64,000 bases of DNA, taken from NCBI RefSeq assembly GCF_019059575.1, contig NW_024881522.1, positions 434,001 to 498,000 on the forward strand, read 5' to 3'. This document shows, one piece after another, positions 30,259-41,449 of this stretch. The DNA is from Amphibalanus amphitrite (lineage: Eukaryota > Arthropoda > Thecostraca > Balanomorpha > Balanidae). A program made the translations under genes and the position numbers. Each line of letters starts with the position of its first letter. Positions within the stretch are counted from its first letter, which is position 1. A model generated the notes under the pieces. That model saw only the letters and a list, made by a program, of their open reading frames with translations. It was not told the origin of the DNA and made no database searches.

Positions 30259-31779
30259 TCTACTATTATAAATCTTAAAAAGTCCCACGCCGCCGTCGGG
30301 GTTACTCCCTAAAAGGCTTATTAAGGCGCCGTCGATGGACGCACGAGGGTGAAATTTTCACGACTCGTGGGTCACGTCATTCAACAGGTCGTATTAAATT
30401 TTGGGCACGATGCGGCCGGGGGTGCGCCCGTGGCGCGTGCTCATGTGCGCCATAGGGTTAGCATTAGAATCGGCAAAAACAGGCTATTGCTCGGGAACGG
30501 TAAGGGCTACGGGGGTGAAATTTTCGCTGTAAGTCGATCGCGTGCACTCATTTGTCGTATTAAATTCTTGAGGGGGTGGGTTCAGCGGTGTGCACGTGAT
30601 GGGGCCGCGACCGGCGCCGAGCAGAGGGCACGTGCTTTAGGCTCAGTTTCTTCGCTTGCAGAACTGAGCAAAATCAGAGCCGGGAGGTCGTTGACCTTTG
30701 GCAATGAATACCGACGCCGGGCACCGCTCGGCAAGAGGATTCGCCAGTAAATACAATTAATTTATTTTTGCAATATCTCAGCCGTTTCTGGGCCGATTTA
30801 GCTGAAACTTGGACTGTCGGTGGCAGTGTAGGGTAGGGTAGGGTAGGGTAGGGTAGGGTAGGGGTAGGGGTAGGGTAGGGTAGGGTAGGGTAGGGTAGGG
30901 TAGGGTAGGGTAGGGTAGGGCAGGGCAGGGTAGGGTAGGGGATTGTAGGGTAGGGTAGGGTAGAGTAGGGTAGGGTAGGGGTAGGGTAGGGTAGGGTAGG
31001 GTAGGGTAGGGTAGGGGTAGGGTAGGGTAGTGTAGGGTAGGGTAGGGTAGGGTAGGGGTAGGGTAGGGGTAGGGGTAGGATAGGGTAGGGTAGGATAGGG
31101 TAGGGCAGGGGTAGGGTAGTGTAGGGTAGGGTAGTGTAGGGGTAGGGTAGGGTAGGGTCGGGTCGGGTAGGGTAGGGTAGGGTAGGGTAGGGTAGAGTAG
31201 GTAGGGTAGGGTAGGGTAGGGTAGGGTAGGGTAGGGTAGGGTAGTATAAGGGTAGGGTAGGGTAGGGTAGGGTAGGGTAGGGTGGGGTAGGGTAGGGTAG
31301 GGTAGGGGATTGTAGGGTAGGGTAGGGTAGGGGATTGTAGGGTAGGGTAGGGTAGGGGATTGTAGGGTAGGGTAGGTTAGGGGATTGTAGGGTAGGGTAG
31401 GGTAGGGTAGAGTAGGGTAGGGTAGGGTAGGGTAGGGTAGGGTAGTGTAGGGGTAGGGTAGGGTAGGGTAGGGTAGGGGTAGGGGTAGGGGTTGGGGTAG
31501 GGTAGGGTAGGGTATGGTATGGTAGGGTAGGGTAGGTTAGGGTAGTGTAGGGATAGGGGTAGGGTAGGGTAGGGTAGGGTAGGGTTGAATTAAGTAACAT
31601 CCTAATCTTACAAAGGGCTCGAACAACTCGCATGCATCACCATCATACTTTACAGTTCAATTAAAAGCAGTTACCCAGTTCTTCACAAATAATACCAGCA
31701 AGTTTCTACACCCAAACTAATGCATCCGTTAATCATACATATCAAAACATACAGTTATCGCGTAAACCTGTACCTCTAG
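30259..31779 (+). mobile_element. Helitron-like unit D (plus strand), with TAGGG array
   Basis: Starts TCTACTATTATAAATCTT (preceded by A) and ends ...ACCTCTAG at 31779. A hairpin ACAGTTA-tcgcg-TAA(ac)CTGT lies just before the end. The next base begins unit E (TCTATATTATAAATCC), so D and E are joined head to tail at CTAG|TC. Interior: a Gly/Arg-type GC region, a CAATATCTCAGCCGTTTC block, then the TAGGG array. No Rep-helicase frame; non-autonomous. Confidence 0.7.
30829..31586 (+). repeat. (TAGGG)n array, about 758 bp
   Basis: TAGGG pentamers with scattered TAGGGG, TAGTG and GATTG variants. It sits inside Helitron-like unit D between constant flanks, so it is an internal minisatellite rather than a chromosome end. 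A 319-aa minus-strand frame (Leu-Pro-Tyr-Pro-Thr) is a by-product of the 15-base codon period. Confidence 0.97.
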
Positions 31780-32181
31780 TCTATATTATAAATCCTAAAA
31801 AATCCGCCGCCGTCGGGGTAACGCCCAAAAACGCTTATTGCGGCGCCGTCGATTGACGCAGGAGGGTGAAATTTTTACCACTCGTGGGTCACGTAATTGA
31901 ACAGGTCATATTAAATTTTGGGCACGATGCGGCCGGGGGTGCGCCCGTGGCGCGTGCTCACGTGGTGTGCCATAGGGTTTACACTAGAATCGGCAACAGA
32001 CTATTGCTCGCGAACGGTAAGGGCTACGGGGGTGAAATTTTCATGCCAAGTCGAGCGCGTGCATTCATTTGTCGTATTAAATTTTCGACGGTGTGGGTTC
32101 AGCGGTGTGCACGTGGTGAGGCCGCGACCGGCGCCGAGCAGAGGGCACGTGCTTTAGGCTCAGTTGTTCGCTTGCAAAACT

Positions 32182-34866
32182 GCATATTTACGTCTGGACA
32201 ACGAGTTGCGTTGGGGAGGCCGGAAATAGTGGCGATTTCAGGACCGCAATAATGGACCGTCATTTGAATGATTCTTTTTTTAAACGTGCACTGTTTTTAG
32301 CCGAAATTTAGTTCTTACTACAAAATATTTTGTTATTAGATTTTGGCCGAGAATGAGTACCATCAGGGCCAAGTTTTTACTATTATTGTATTTTGTCCAG
32401 AAGCATATAGTGCTGTTTTATTGCAGTTTATGCGCGTTTGTTACAAAATATGAAGCGAACCTGCAAAAAAGTTCCAAGATAACGTTGATGCATATCGCAA
32501 AATATCATATTGACCTGACCTCAAGTTCATCCGTTCCTTCCATGATTGACTAGACAGATTTCAATTTACACATTTCAATTTTATCTTGGATCAGAGAAGA
32601 GGAGAGAGAAGTGGGAGCTATTTTATTTGTGCCTTCATGTCGAATTGAAGATGGATCATTACATTTTCAAGGCGTTGATCAACCAAACATTTCATTGATT
32701 TAGTCTTTCTCGTACATAAGCAGTGGCTAAGAAGAAAAAGTTAATCATAATACCTGAAGTTCAGTCATCTTACTTCAACTCAAACTTTGCAGCAAGATCC
32801 CCAAGGACAGAGGATATATTGTATACCCATCCTGTAAATCAGAGCATTTTTGTGCTTGCAAAGGCTTAAGTTATCTCAATTTGTTGTGTGCTCGGAGTGA
32901 GGCTATGGGCATTTTGTTGTATGATTATGCGGAGATTGAATATAATTGTGACCCTGTGATTGTTTGTATATTTACTACAGTCAAACAGCATATTCAAATA
33001 ACATACTCACCTAGCTCATAGCTGTACCCCGCAGGATTTGTACTTATTGATGTCTCATGTCTCGAGCATGAATAAAGCACTAAACTAGCTGAGTTATCAT
33101 TTCCCACATTTTTCTGAGCATCTAACATGGCATACAGCAGTGCAGAGCAGCTTCAGAGAAGAAACACTTTAAATGCACAGACTCTCACCAGCCACCCAAT
33201 GAGCTAGTTCCTCATTTGGCTGTTTCCCTGGACCCTGGATGCAGCTTGGCAAGATGAGCTTACTGTTGGGAAGTTGAAGGTTAGCAGGTAAGATTGAGTT
33301 AGGGTGAGTACCTACCTATAACTGGGTGCTACTGCTATGCAGGTCTTGGCTAGGTTGCAAATATGTATGATGATTGAGGTTATGTCAGCTGTCGGGTTAG
33401 TCAGGTATGCACACTGTTCAGGTCACATTTCTATGGACACTGGCCACTGGGGCAAATTAAAACCTAATATAACCTAACCCAACTAAACCTACACAATTAC
33501 TGACTACAGGAACAAAGCACCTACCTACTTGTGCCTGCATCTCGTACCATGTCAAAGCAGTGGCGGATCCAGGGGGGCAGAATGGGCATTTGCCCCCCCC
33601 CCCAAACGGCATAATTTTAACATTACGCCTATGGACGATGCATGGAAAGAATTGATAAATTGTTATGGTTTGCCCCCCCCCCCTCAAAACTCTGAGCTGG
33701 ATCCGCCTCTGTGTCAAAGTAAAGTTCCTTGGTGGAAGATTACCCTCAGTACTTTTTATCCCAGCCCTGTGAAGAAAACTAATACTTCTAAGTTCTGAGT
33801 CACTGCTGGCCATCCACAGAAGAAAAAAATGCTGAGAGCTTTCAGCTTTGCCATTGTATATTGGACCAACAATCACTATCACAAATGACTAATGAACACA
33901 TATGATAACATCGTTGCATGGATTGTCACATTGACAATTTTACTACAATCCTTTTTCCAAGAAATACAGTAATGATTAACATCAAAATAAACATAAAGTG
34001 GATTTAGTGATCCAAGCTTTCTCCTCCAGTAGCAATGGAATGATCGCATGTTTCATTTGCCAGACACTGAGTACCTGATGCACATTACCGTCTGCATAGC
34101 ATCTAATCATAGTAAAGCTGCCCGAGTCCATTCATTCTAGATTTTTCACTTGATAGTTAGCACTAACTTATCTTGTAAGTTATCATTCAATAATATGCAC
34201 TCATCAGTCAACATTTTCTGGCATGATACTGCTCAGCGTGCTCTTCAGTATTGATTCAAGATCTCAATCTGCAAAATTATAGCTTGTTTTCGGCCAATAA
34301 TGATGAGCTCTTTTAATTTTACTTTTTCTTGCTGAATATGAGCCCGATCAACTTGCGTTTATCAACCAAAATTTCATAACTTCCAAGTTCAACTTGATAT
34401 TGTTATTGCTAATGCTCAGGGTCAGGACCTCTGTCTGCTGTCAGGCTTCTTGATACTTGGGGTTGTTTTCAGTCAACATGCTTCTTAAATATGATATACG
34501 TCAATGTTAAGGGATTCAAAACATCCAACAAAACGACGTACAAGAGTACGGAAACCACCAGATAAACTTGAAAAGGGCCTTGGAACAGAGCCAAGCGGTG
34601 CTCCATTTGTTTGTTTACAATTATTGTAGTGCTGATGTATTTTTAGGACTCTGACGGTCGGCTTATAAAAAATGAAACGTTTTTACAAAAGTTGTAGTGC
34701 AACTAATTTTTATCTGAAAGAACTAAAATATTCAAAAGCCAAACACTATGCAATACATGAATCGGAACGAAAAAGTAACCCAAAAATCCAGCCTAATCAC
34801 CGGCTCCTAAAACCGCGACAAAGTCAGCACTTTTCCCCGCAACTCGTTGTCCAGACGTAAATATGC
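32182..34866. mobile_element. 2.7-kb TIR element with 9-bp target duplication (Mutator-like?)
   Basis: Perfect inverted tips of about 29 bp beginning GCATATTTACGTCTGGAC. Immediately outside both ends is TGCAAAACT (32173-32181 and 34867-34875), a perfect 9-bp target duplication, and the sibling Helitron unit D carries the empty site. A 9-bp duplication fits Mutator-like elements, but no transposase frame was found, so the superfamily is inferred from duplication length only. It contains the hAT MITE 33558-33711. Confidence 0.88.
33558..33711. mobile_element. hAT-type MITE with perfect 8-bp TSD
   Basis: Tips CAGTGGCGGATCCAG (left) and CAGAGGCGGATCCAG (right, reverse-complemented) with C-runs inside. 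Octamer TGTCAAAG lies directly outside both ends (33550-33557, 33712-33719). The 154-bp element has no coding capacity. CAGTGG-type tips plus 8-bp duplication are diagnostic of hAT transposition. Confidence 0.92.
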
Positions 34867-35038
34867 TGCAAAACTGAGTGAAAAGCATTAGAGCCGGCAG
34901 GTCATTGACCTTTGACAACGAAGGCCGACACAAGGCACCGCTCGCCAAGGGGATTCGCCAGTAAATACTATTAATTTGTTTTGCAATATCTCAGCCGTTT
35001 CTGGGCCGATTTAGCTGAAACTTGGACAGCTAAATCGG

Positions 35039-35450
35039 TAGGGTAGGGTAGGGTAGGGTAGTTAAGTGTAGTGTAGTGTAGTGTAGGGGTAGGTTAGGGT
35101 AGGGTAGTGTAGGGGTAGGGTAGGGTAGGGTAGGGTAAGGTAAGGTTAGGGTAAGGTAGGGTAGGGTAGGGTAGGGTAGGGTAGGGTAGGGTAGTGAAGG
35201 GTAGGGTAGGGTAGGGTAGGGGTAGGTTAGGGTAGGGTAGTGTAGGGGTAGGGTAGGGTAGGGTAGGGTAGGGTAGGGTAGGTTAGGGTAAGGTAGGGTA
35301 GTAGGGTAGGGTATGGTAGGGCAGGGTAGGGTAGGGTAGGGTAGAGTTAGGTAGGGTAGAGTTAGGTAGGGTAGAGTTAGGTAGGGTAGAGTTAGGTAGG
35401 GTAGAGTTAGGTAGGGTAGGGTAGGGTAGGGGTAGGGTAGGGGTAGGGTT
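35039..35450 (+). repeat. (TAGGG)n array, about 412 bp
   Basis: TAGGG pentamer array in Helitron-like unit E, with TAGAGTTAGG and TAGTG variants forming local higher-order repeats (five TAGAGTTAGGTAGGG copies at 35341-35415). It is preceded by a 12-bp inverted repeat CCGATTTAGCTG...CAGCTAAATCGG absent from unit D. Confidence 0.95.
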
Positions 35451-35647
35451 GAGTTCAAAAAGGGCCCAACATACAAAACACTTGAACACCCCGCAACTAT
35501 CACCATCCCTTACAGTTCAATTAAAAACAGTTACCCAAATCTACCCAAATAATACACCTAAAAATACAAGTCAATCACCCAAACTAATGCACCCGTAACA
35601 TAACATAAATCAAAACATACAGTTATCGCGTAAACCTGTACCTCTAG

Positions 35648-38600
35648 TAGTGTAATAAATAACAAGTGAAGACACTTCACCAATTTATAATGCAAACTCG
35701 TGTAACAACTTTTCTTCAGCTGGGAGTGGGCTATGTAGCTACTCACGCTGTAGTATGACGTAATAAAACGTCATAAAACGTCACTTCCTAAATCATTGAA
35801 CGCTATCCTCGGCCTACATCATCGTCTTCCATGCCCTGTCATGATGGATTTTTTAATTGACTTAGGCAAGAAAACCCACGTTTTTTATTCCACTAAATGA
35901 AGGTAAATAATCCCAGTTTCTTACAGAATGCCTTGGTAGACACAAAATCAGAGGACATCGATGTGCCACAGCCCAATGAAAGTCCTACTCGATCTAAGTG
36001 CGCTCCAACATGTTGAACATCGTATCAGCATGCAGTCTATTCCGTAACGTTACTCTCGAGAACCCACTGTTTTTATTGCATGTATGGTCGCTTACTGAAT
36101 GCAATGTGACAGAACCGGTATGAAAATAGTCAAAAACAGAGGACATCATAAGACCACCGGCTCCTAAAAGTGTAGGGTATTTTGACAACGTCCCTAAAAC
36201 ATGACCCATTTTGATCGAACCTTTGACTGACATAGACTCGAGAACCCATGTTTTTTATTGTATTTATTGAAAGAAAATAATCTCATTTTCTTATAAAATG
36301 CGTGAAAATATTTAAAATCAGAGGACATCGATGTGACATAGCCCGATGAAAGTCCTACTCGATCTAACTGCGCTCCAACATGATGAACATCGTATCAGCA
36401 TGCAGTCTATTCCGTAACGTTACTCTCGAGAACCCACTGTTTTTATTGCATGTATGGTCGCTTACTGAATGGAATGTGACAGAACCGGTATGAAAATAAT
36501 CAAAAACAGAGGACATCATAAGACCACCGGCTCCTAAAAGTGTAGGGTATTTTGACAACGTCCCTAAAACATGACCCATTTTGATCGAACCTTTGACTGA
36601 CATAGACTGGAGAACCCATGTTTTTTATTGCATTTATTGAAAGAAAATAATCTCATTTCCTTATAAAATGCGTGAAAATATTTAAAATCAGAGGACATCG
36701 ATGTGACATAGCCCGATGAAAGTCCTACTCGATCTAACTGCGCTCCAACATGATGAACATCGTATCAGCATGCAGTCTATTCCGTAACGTTACTCTCGAG
36801 AACCCACTGTTTTTATTGCATGTATGGTCGCTTACTGAATGGAATGTGACAGAACCGGTATAAAAATATTCCAAAACAGAGGACATCATAAGACCACCGG
36901 CTCCTAAAAGTGTAGGGTATTTTGACAACGTCCCTAAAACATGACCCATTTTGATCGAACCTTTGACTGACATAGACTCGAGAACCCATGTTTTTTATTG
37001 TATTTATTGAAAGAAAATAATCGCATTTCCTTATAAAATGCGTGAAAATATTTAAAATCAGAGGACATCGATGTGACATAGCCCAATGAAAGTCCTACTC
37101 GATCTAACTGCGCTCCAACATGATGAACATCGTATCAGCATGCAGTCTATTCCGTATAAACGTTACTCTCGAGAACCCACTGTTTTTATTGCATGTATGG
37201 TCGCTTACTGAATGCAATGTGACAGAACCGGTATGAAAATAGTCAAAAACAGAGGACATCATAAGACCACCGGCTCCTAAAAGTGTAGGGTATTTTGACA
37301 ACGTCCCTAAAATATTACCCATTTTGATCGGTCCTTTGATTGACATGGACTCGAGAACCCATGTTTTTTATTACATTTAATGAAAGAAAATAATCATATT
37401 TTCTTATAAAATGCGTGAAAATATTTAAAATCAGAGGACATCGATGTGCCACAGCCCGATGAAAGTCCTTCTCGATCTAAGTGCGCCCCAACATGTTGAA
37501 CATCGTATCAGCATTCACTCTATTCCGTAACGTTACTCTCGAGAACCCACTGTTTTTATTGCATGTATGGTCGCTTACTGAATGCAATATGGCAGAACCG
37601 GTATGAAAATATTCAAAAACAGAGGACATCATAAGACCACCGGCTCCTAAAAGTGTAGGGTATTTTGACAACGTCCCTAAAACATTACCCATTTTGATCG
37701 GTCCTTTGATTGACATGGACTCGAGAACCCATGTTTTTATTGCATTTAATGAAAGAAAATAATCATATTTTCTTATAAAATGCGTGAAAATATTTAAAAT
37801 CAGAGGACATCGATGTGCCACAGCCCGATGAAAGTCCTTCTCGATCTAAGTGCGCCCCAACATGTTGAACATCGCATCAGCATTCACTCTATTCCGTAAC
37901 GTTACTCTCGAGAACCCACTGCTTTTATTGCATGTATGGTCGCTCACTGAATGCAATGTGACAGAACCGGTATGAAAATATTCAAAAATAGAGGACACCG
38001 TAACAGTACCGGCCCTTAGATGTGTAGAGTATTTAAACAAAGTCTGTATTATACGAGTCATTTTGATCGGTCTTTTCCTTCACTTTGACTTGAGAACCTA
38101 TGCTTTTTATTGCGCGAAATGAATGAGCTTCATCACATGTTCATTGTTCCTATTGAATGCATTATAATATGCAAAATCAGGGGACATCGATGCGTTTCAG
38201 CCCGGTGAAATGCCCAGTTGATGAATAGCTGTTTGGCCCATTTTAACACTGCGTCGGCATTTACACAGCATCCGAACGATATGCCTGATAAGAGAGCATG
38301 AATTCCTAGGTATTGCGAGCTATGTATGCATTGGTGCCTGTCCAGTGTTCATACGCTTTACCCATTGTGGCATAAAGAAGACATTCTTAGCTTATAAAGA
38401 TATGTAGTAAAAATAGGTTTTTGGTCTTCTCATTATGTTTAAGTGGTATTACATTTCAAGTTGCGTGTAGAGGGATTTATTTTCAGTGTTTTGTCGTAAA
38501 TAAAAGTGAATTAGCTGTTAAAACCAACCTTATATAACTACAAGCTTGGATAGTAGTTTCTTGGATTATAAGTTTTCACTACAGGGATGAAACTTTTGCA

Positions 38601-38726
38601 CTACAATGACGAAAACGTCATCAATCGTCATCAGATATCGTTAATTTTCTGAAAGAGCACTTCCGGCAGAAGAAAACGCATTACACAAAATAATCGAAGT
38701 GTCTTCACTTGTTATTTATTTTACTG
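35648..38726. mobile_element. TIR-bounded element carrying an internal satellite
   Basis: Twenty-five perfectly matching bases (AATAAATAACAAGTGAAG and onward) at 35654-35678 recur inverted at 38696-38720, a few bases from each edge. Between them lies the 370-bp satellite plus single-copy shoulders containing AACGTCAT-type words. No target duplication was found; the left edge touches the 3' end of Helitron-like unit E, so one element may have landed at the edge of the other. Superfamily unassigned; no coding genes. Confidence 0.68.
35880..38200. repeat. 370-bp satellite, six-plus units, dimeric (~185 + ~185 bp)
   Basis: The word AATCAGAGGACATCGATG recurs at about 35947, 36317, 36686, 37056, 37428 and 37798, with a decayed copy near 38166, giving a period of 369-372 bp. 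Within a unit CTCGAGAACCCA recurs with about 185-bp spacing followed by diverged sequence, so the unit is a two-monomer higher-order repeat. Inner units are most alike; the right-hand units diverge progressively. Confidence 0.95.
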
Positions 38727-38920
38727 TATGCCTGGCCTATTCAAATACATTAGCCGGAGGGGTGTGGTAATAACTGGTGTAAGCAAATTGACCATGGTCA
38801 AAAATGCATTACCAGTTTGCACTTAAGCCAACATTTTGGGATGGTCTCGTTCCTAAGTCGGCTAAGAGCTTCGGTCCAGAACATAAATTTATCGTTGGCA
38901 TACAGTAAAATACATACCAA
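38727..38920. other. Short spacer with an inverted copy of the satellite element's flank
   Basis: TATTTTACTGTATGCC near 38718-38733 faces GGCATACAGTAAAATA near 38897-38912, a 16-bp inverted repeat around ~160 bp. It may bound a small MITE next to the satellite element. Confidence 0.5.
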
Positions 38921-39042
38921 ACTCGGCCGGTGATAAATTTTCAAGACCTCAGTCCTTACTGATTTTTGAACTCGGCCTTCGGCCTCGTTCAAAAATCCAG
39001 TAAGGACCTCGGTCTTGAAAATTTATTTACACCGGCCTCGTT
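38921..39042. repeat. Near-perfect palindrome, ~57-bp arms with 3-base loop
   Basis: The left arm starts ACTCGGCCGGTGATAAATTT and the right arm is its near-exact reverse complement, joined through CTCGGCC-TTC-GGCCTCG. Only a few mismatches or small indels interrupt the pairing. Such a structure could extrude as a cruciform or fold as an RNA hairpin. Probably a fold-back MITE. Confidence 0.9.
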
Positions 39043-39309
39043 CAGTATTATATAACACTATGCTATTACCTATGCATAAACACTTAACACATAAACACTT
39101 AACACTAAACACAATAAACACGTCTGGCACTGCATAAACACTTCACCTTTTCTGAAGTTATTTCAATATAAGATGACCGAACGGCAGCCGTAAAGCAAAC
39201 ATGACAGCTTACCAACTGTGCCAAATGAGAATCAACAGCTTACCTGCACTTGTAAGTACGCAAAAACAGCGGCAGTCTGTTTTTCTCCATCAGGCATCAG
39301 CCGGACGTT

Positions 39310-39690
39310 ACCAGCCGTTATAGGCTCGTGACAGCAGCCAGCAGCTCACCAGCTGTGTTTGCGACAGCAGCAGTCAGCTACCAGGAGCTCACCATCCGTG
39401 TTTGCCGACAGCAGCAGCTCATCAATCTTAGGTCGACAGCAGCAGCTCAATAATCGTTCCTGCCGGCAGCAGCAGTTCACCTATCGTAGGAACCGGTGAC
39501 ACCAGCAGCCAACAAACTGGGGCTCATCAGCCGTGTCTGCCGACAACAGAAGCTAAATAATCGCACCTGTCGACAGCAGCAGCCAGGCAAGAGGAGCTCA
39601 CCAGCCGTACCTGCCAACAGCAGCCAGCAGCTCACCAGCCGTGCCTGCGGTCAGCAGCAGCTCACCAACCGTGCCCGACGGCAATCGTGC
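39310..39690. repeat. Degenerate CAGCAG-rich minisatellite (~30-36 bp unit)
   Basis: About ten imperfect copies of a unit built from CAGCAGCAGCTCACCA and CCGTGCCTGCCGA. Plus-strand frames give Gln/Ser/Arg-rich peptides (for example at 39496-39726), with no domain. Confidence 0.85.
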
Positions 39691-41449
39691 ATTCACGATG
39701 AGGAAGCCCACCGCTCTTACCGCTAATCATAACGCTAGATCGCCAATCGTGATCTCGATTGGCGATTAACTAAGCTAACGGTGCCCGCAGTGCCCATACC
39801 TGCTCTCCAGAGCGGGGCAACTGCCGGCTCTGCGTTCGCCAGAGGGCCCAATCAATCGTCCGAATGTCTGCGGGTCAATCCGTTTACCGTATCTCTACTT
39901 ACGCCGCCCCTCTTTAGAGAGTTCCCACACACGGAGAGAGGGGCCGTTTAGTTTATAGTCGGTGTCTGCGAGCGGTGACGGTCGTGACCGCTCCGCCCGC
40001 GTCCGTGAGATGTGAGGACGGCAGAGCCACTGGCGGCGGCGGCCCTCCTTCGCCTCACCCCCCCCCCCGCCCCTCTGCAGGGCGGACCTCGTGACTGCTG
40101 GGCCGGCGGCGTCCCGTAATGGGTGCGTCTCTCCACCCGGAGGTCACACGATACCCCGGAACTTCCTGTTATCCGGCCGGCCCGGCCGCCGTCAATCCGA
40201 GCTGTCCACGCGTCGCCTTGGCAGTACCTGCCTCCTGACTGGCCGGCGGGGGGGGGGGGCGAAGGGGGTAGGGTAGCGTCGCTTGGCCGGTTGGCTGCAG
40301 TAATCCGCCCCCAAGGTCACTGGGTGGCCGGGCCCGGCACAGTACCGGCGGCGGCGGCGGCGCCCGGTTGCGTGATACAGATTCGCGTTCGGAGCCGGCC
40401 GCGGCCCCGTCTTTCCGCGAGCAACGCGGCGTGTTCCTGGATCTGGACGGATTCGGGACCGGAACATCCCTGGGGCGGATCCCAGGGCTCGCGAACGGCG
40501 ACGTAAAGGCTGTTTTGAAAATTCAGCATTCTGGTCGGAAAGGACGTTGGCTGATCAGTGACGACAGGTCACCAAGTGTCCGAAGGGCGGTAATCGGCAA
40601 CCAGCCCAGGGTCAACGATTCACAGGAAGGTTGGCATGAAGAATAAAAAAGAACGTCGGAAGAGTGGAGTATACGTCAATAAATACGAAAGCATGTGGAG
40701 GCTAAGAGAAATGTAATAAGGAAACCTGTGGCCAGTTAGGGCGTCTACAGGCTGGCTGACGCTGAATGTCCTCCACATCTTAATGGGGAGACCAAGACTT
40801 TTTCTGAAGGTCCCTGCACGGGAATGGGAATCTGACTTTCTGAAGTGGATGGCGCTTCTTCATTGTAAAATGGTATAGGAGACGTCTAACTGTATACGAC
40901 ATTGCACGAGACAGGAAGGAGAAATCCTGTTATGTAATTATCTGGGTGTTTTCATCAGATATTACTTTGACTTCCTAGTGATAGCATTGTTCTTCAGCTG
41001 TCCGAACAGAACATCTCCAGCATTTACGTGATAAGAAGCCAATTAGGACTTCGTTTACGCCTCGTATCAAAATAACAATGAGTTGTCTTGCATGTCAAGA
41101 GTGCACAAAGGTACGGGCAGATTCGGTTTAATAGGTAGACAATTTTCAGTGTGTTTGCCTCAGACCTCATTTGTGTCTGTGTGCGCGCCTTTTACAGTGC
41201 CTCATATTTCATAATCGTAATAAGTTCGCAAAACATCGTCAAAAGTAAAAAGCTCGGACTCCTTCTTCCCAGCCGTTCGACCTCTATTTGACCGAGAGCC
41301 TAGCGAAAGTAACCGATCGGATATGACATTGCCAATGGCATGTAAGCAACATATCAAGACCATATAACGGACCATTTATTGGCCTTGATGTGAAGTTAGA
41401 CCAATGAGCACGCCACAAACTCAAGTAAAATAAGAGCTGCTGGAACCCT
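39691..41449. other. No gene recognised; GC-rich 39.95-40.5 kb
   Basis: A palindromic AATCGTGATCTCGATTGGCGATT word near 39750, then a CpG-rich block (39.95-40.5 kb) with frames of 60-130 aa that lack a known domain. It could be a CpG-island-like promoter or exon; I cannot decide. The remainder is unassigned. Confidence 0.4.

Larger units (their letters stand above)
31780..35647 (+). mobile_element. Helitron-like unit E (plus strand), split by a TIR element
   Basis: Second copy of the unit D family: TCTATATTATAAATCC start, same interior order, TAGGG array at 35039-35450, and end ...ACCTCTAG at 35647 followed by T. A 2.7-kb TIR element (32182-34866) splits it after GCTTGCAAAACT. Unit D keeps the unoccupied site GCTTGCAGAACTGAG at the same place. 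Without the insertion and its duplication the unit is about 1.17 kb, shorter than D mainly through the array. Confidence 0.7.

Noticed and set aside
30829-31586. TAGGG array as a telomere or interstitial telomere
   Set aside because: Pentamer rather than TTAGG/TTAGGG, bounded on both sides by constant Helitron-like sequence, and repeated in a second unit at the same site.
30674-31633. 319-aa minus-strand frame of Leu-Pro-Tyr-Pro-Thr repeats
   Set aside because: It is a read-through of the TAGGG pentamer array; no domain, and the array is internal to a Helitron-like unit.
35880-38200. CRISPR-like regular repeats
   Set aside because: Units are contiguous 370-bp tandem repeats with no spacers, in animal DNA.
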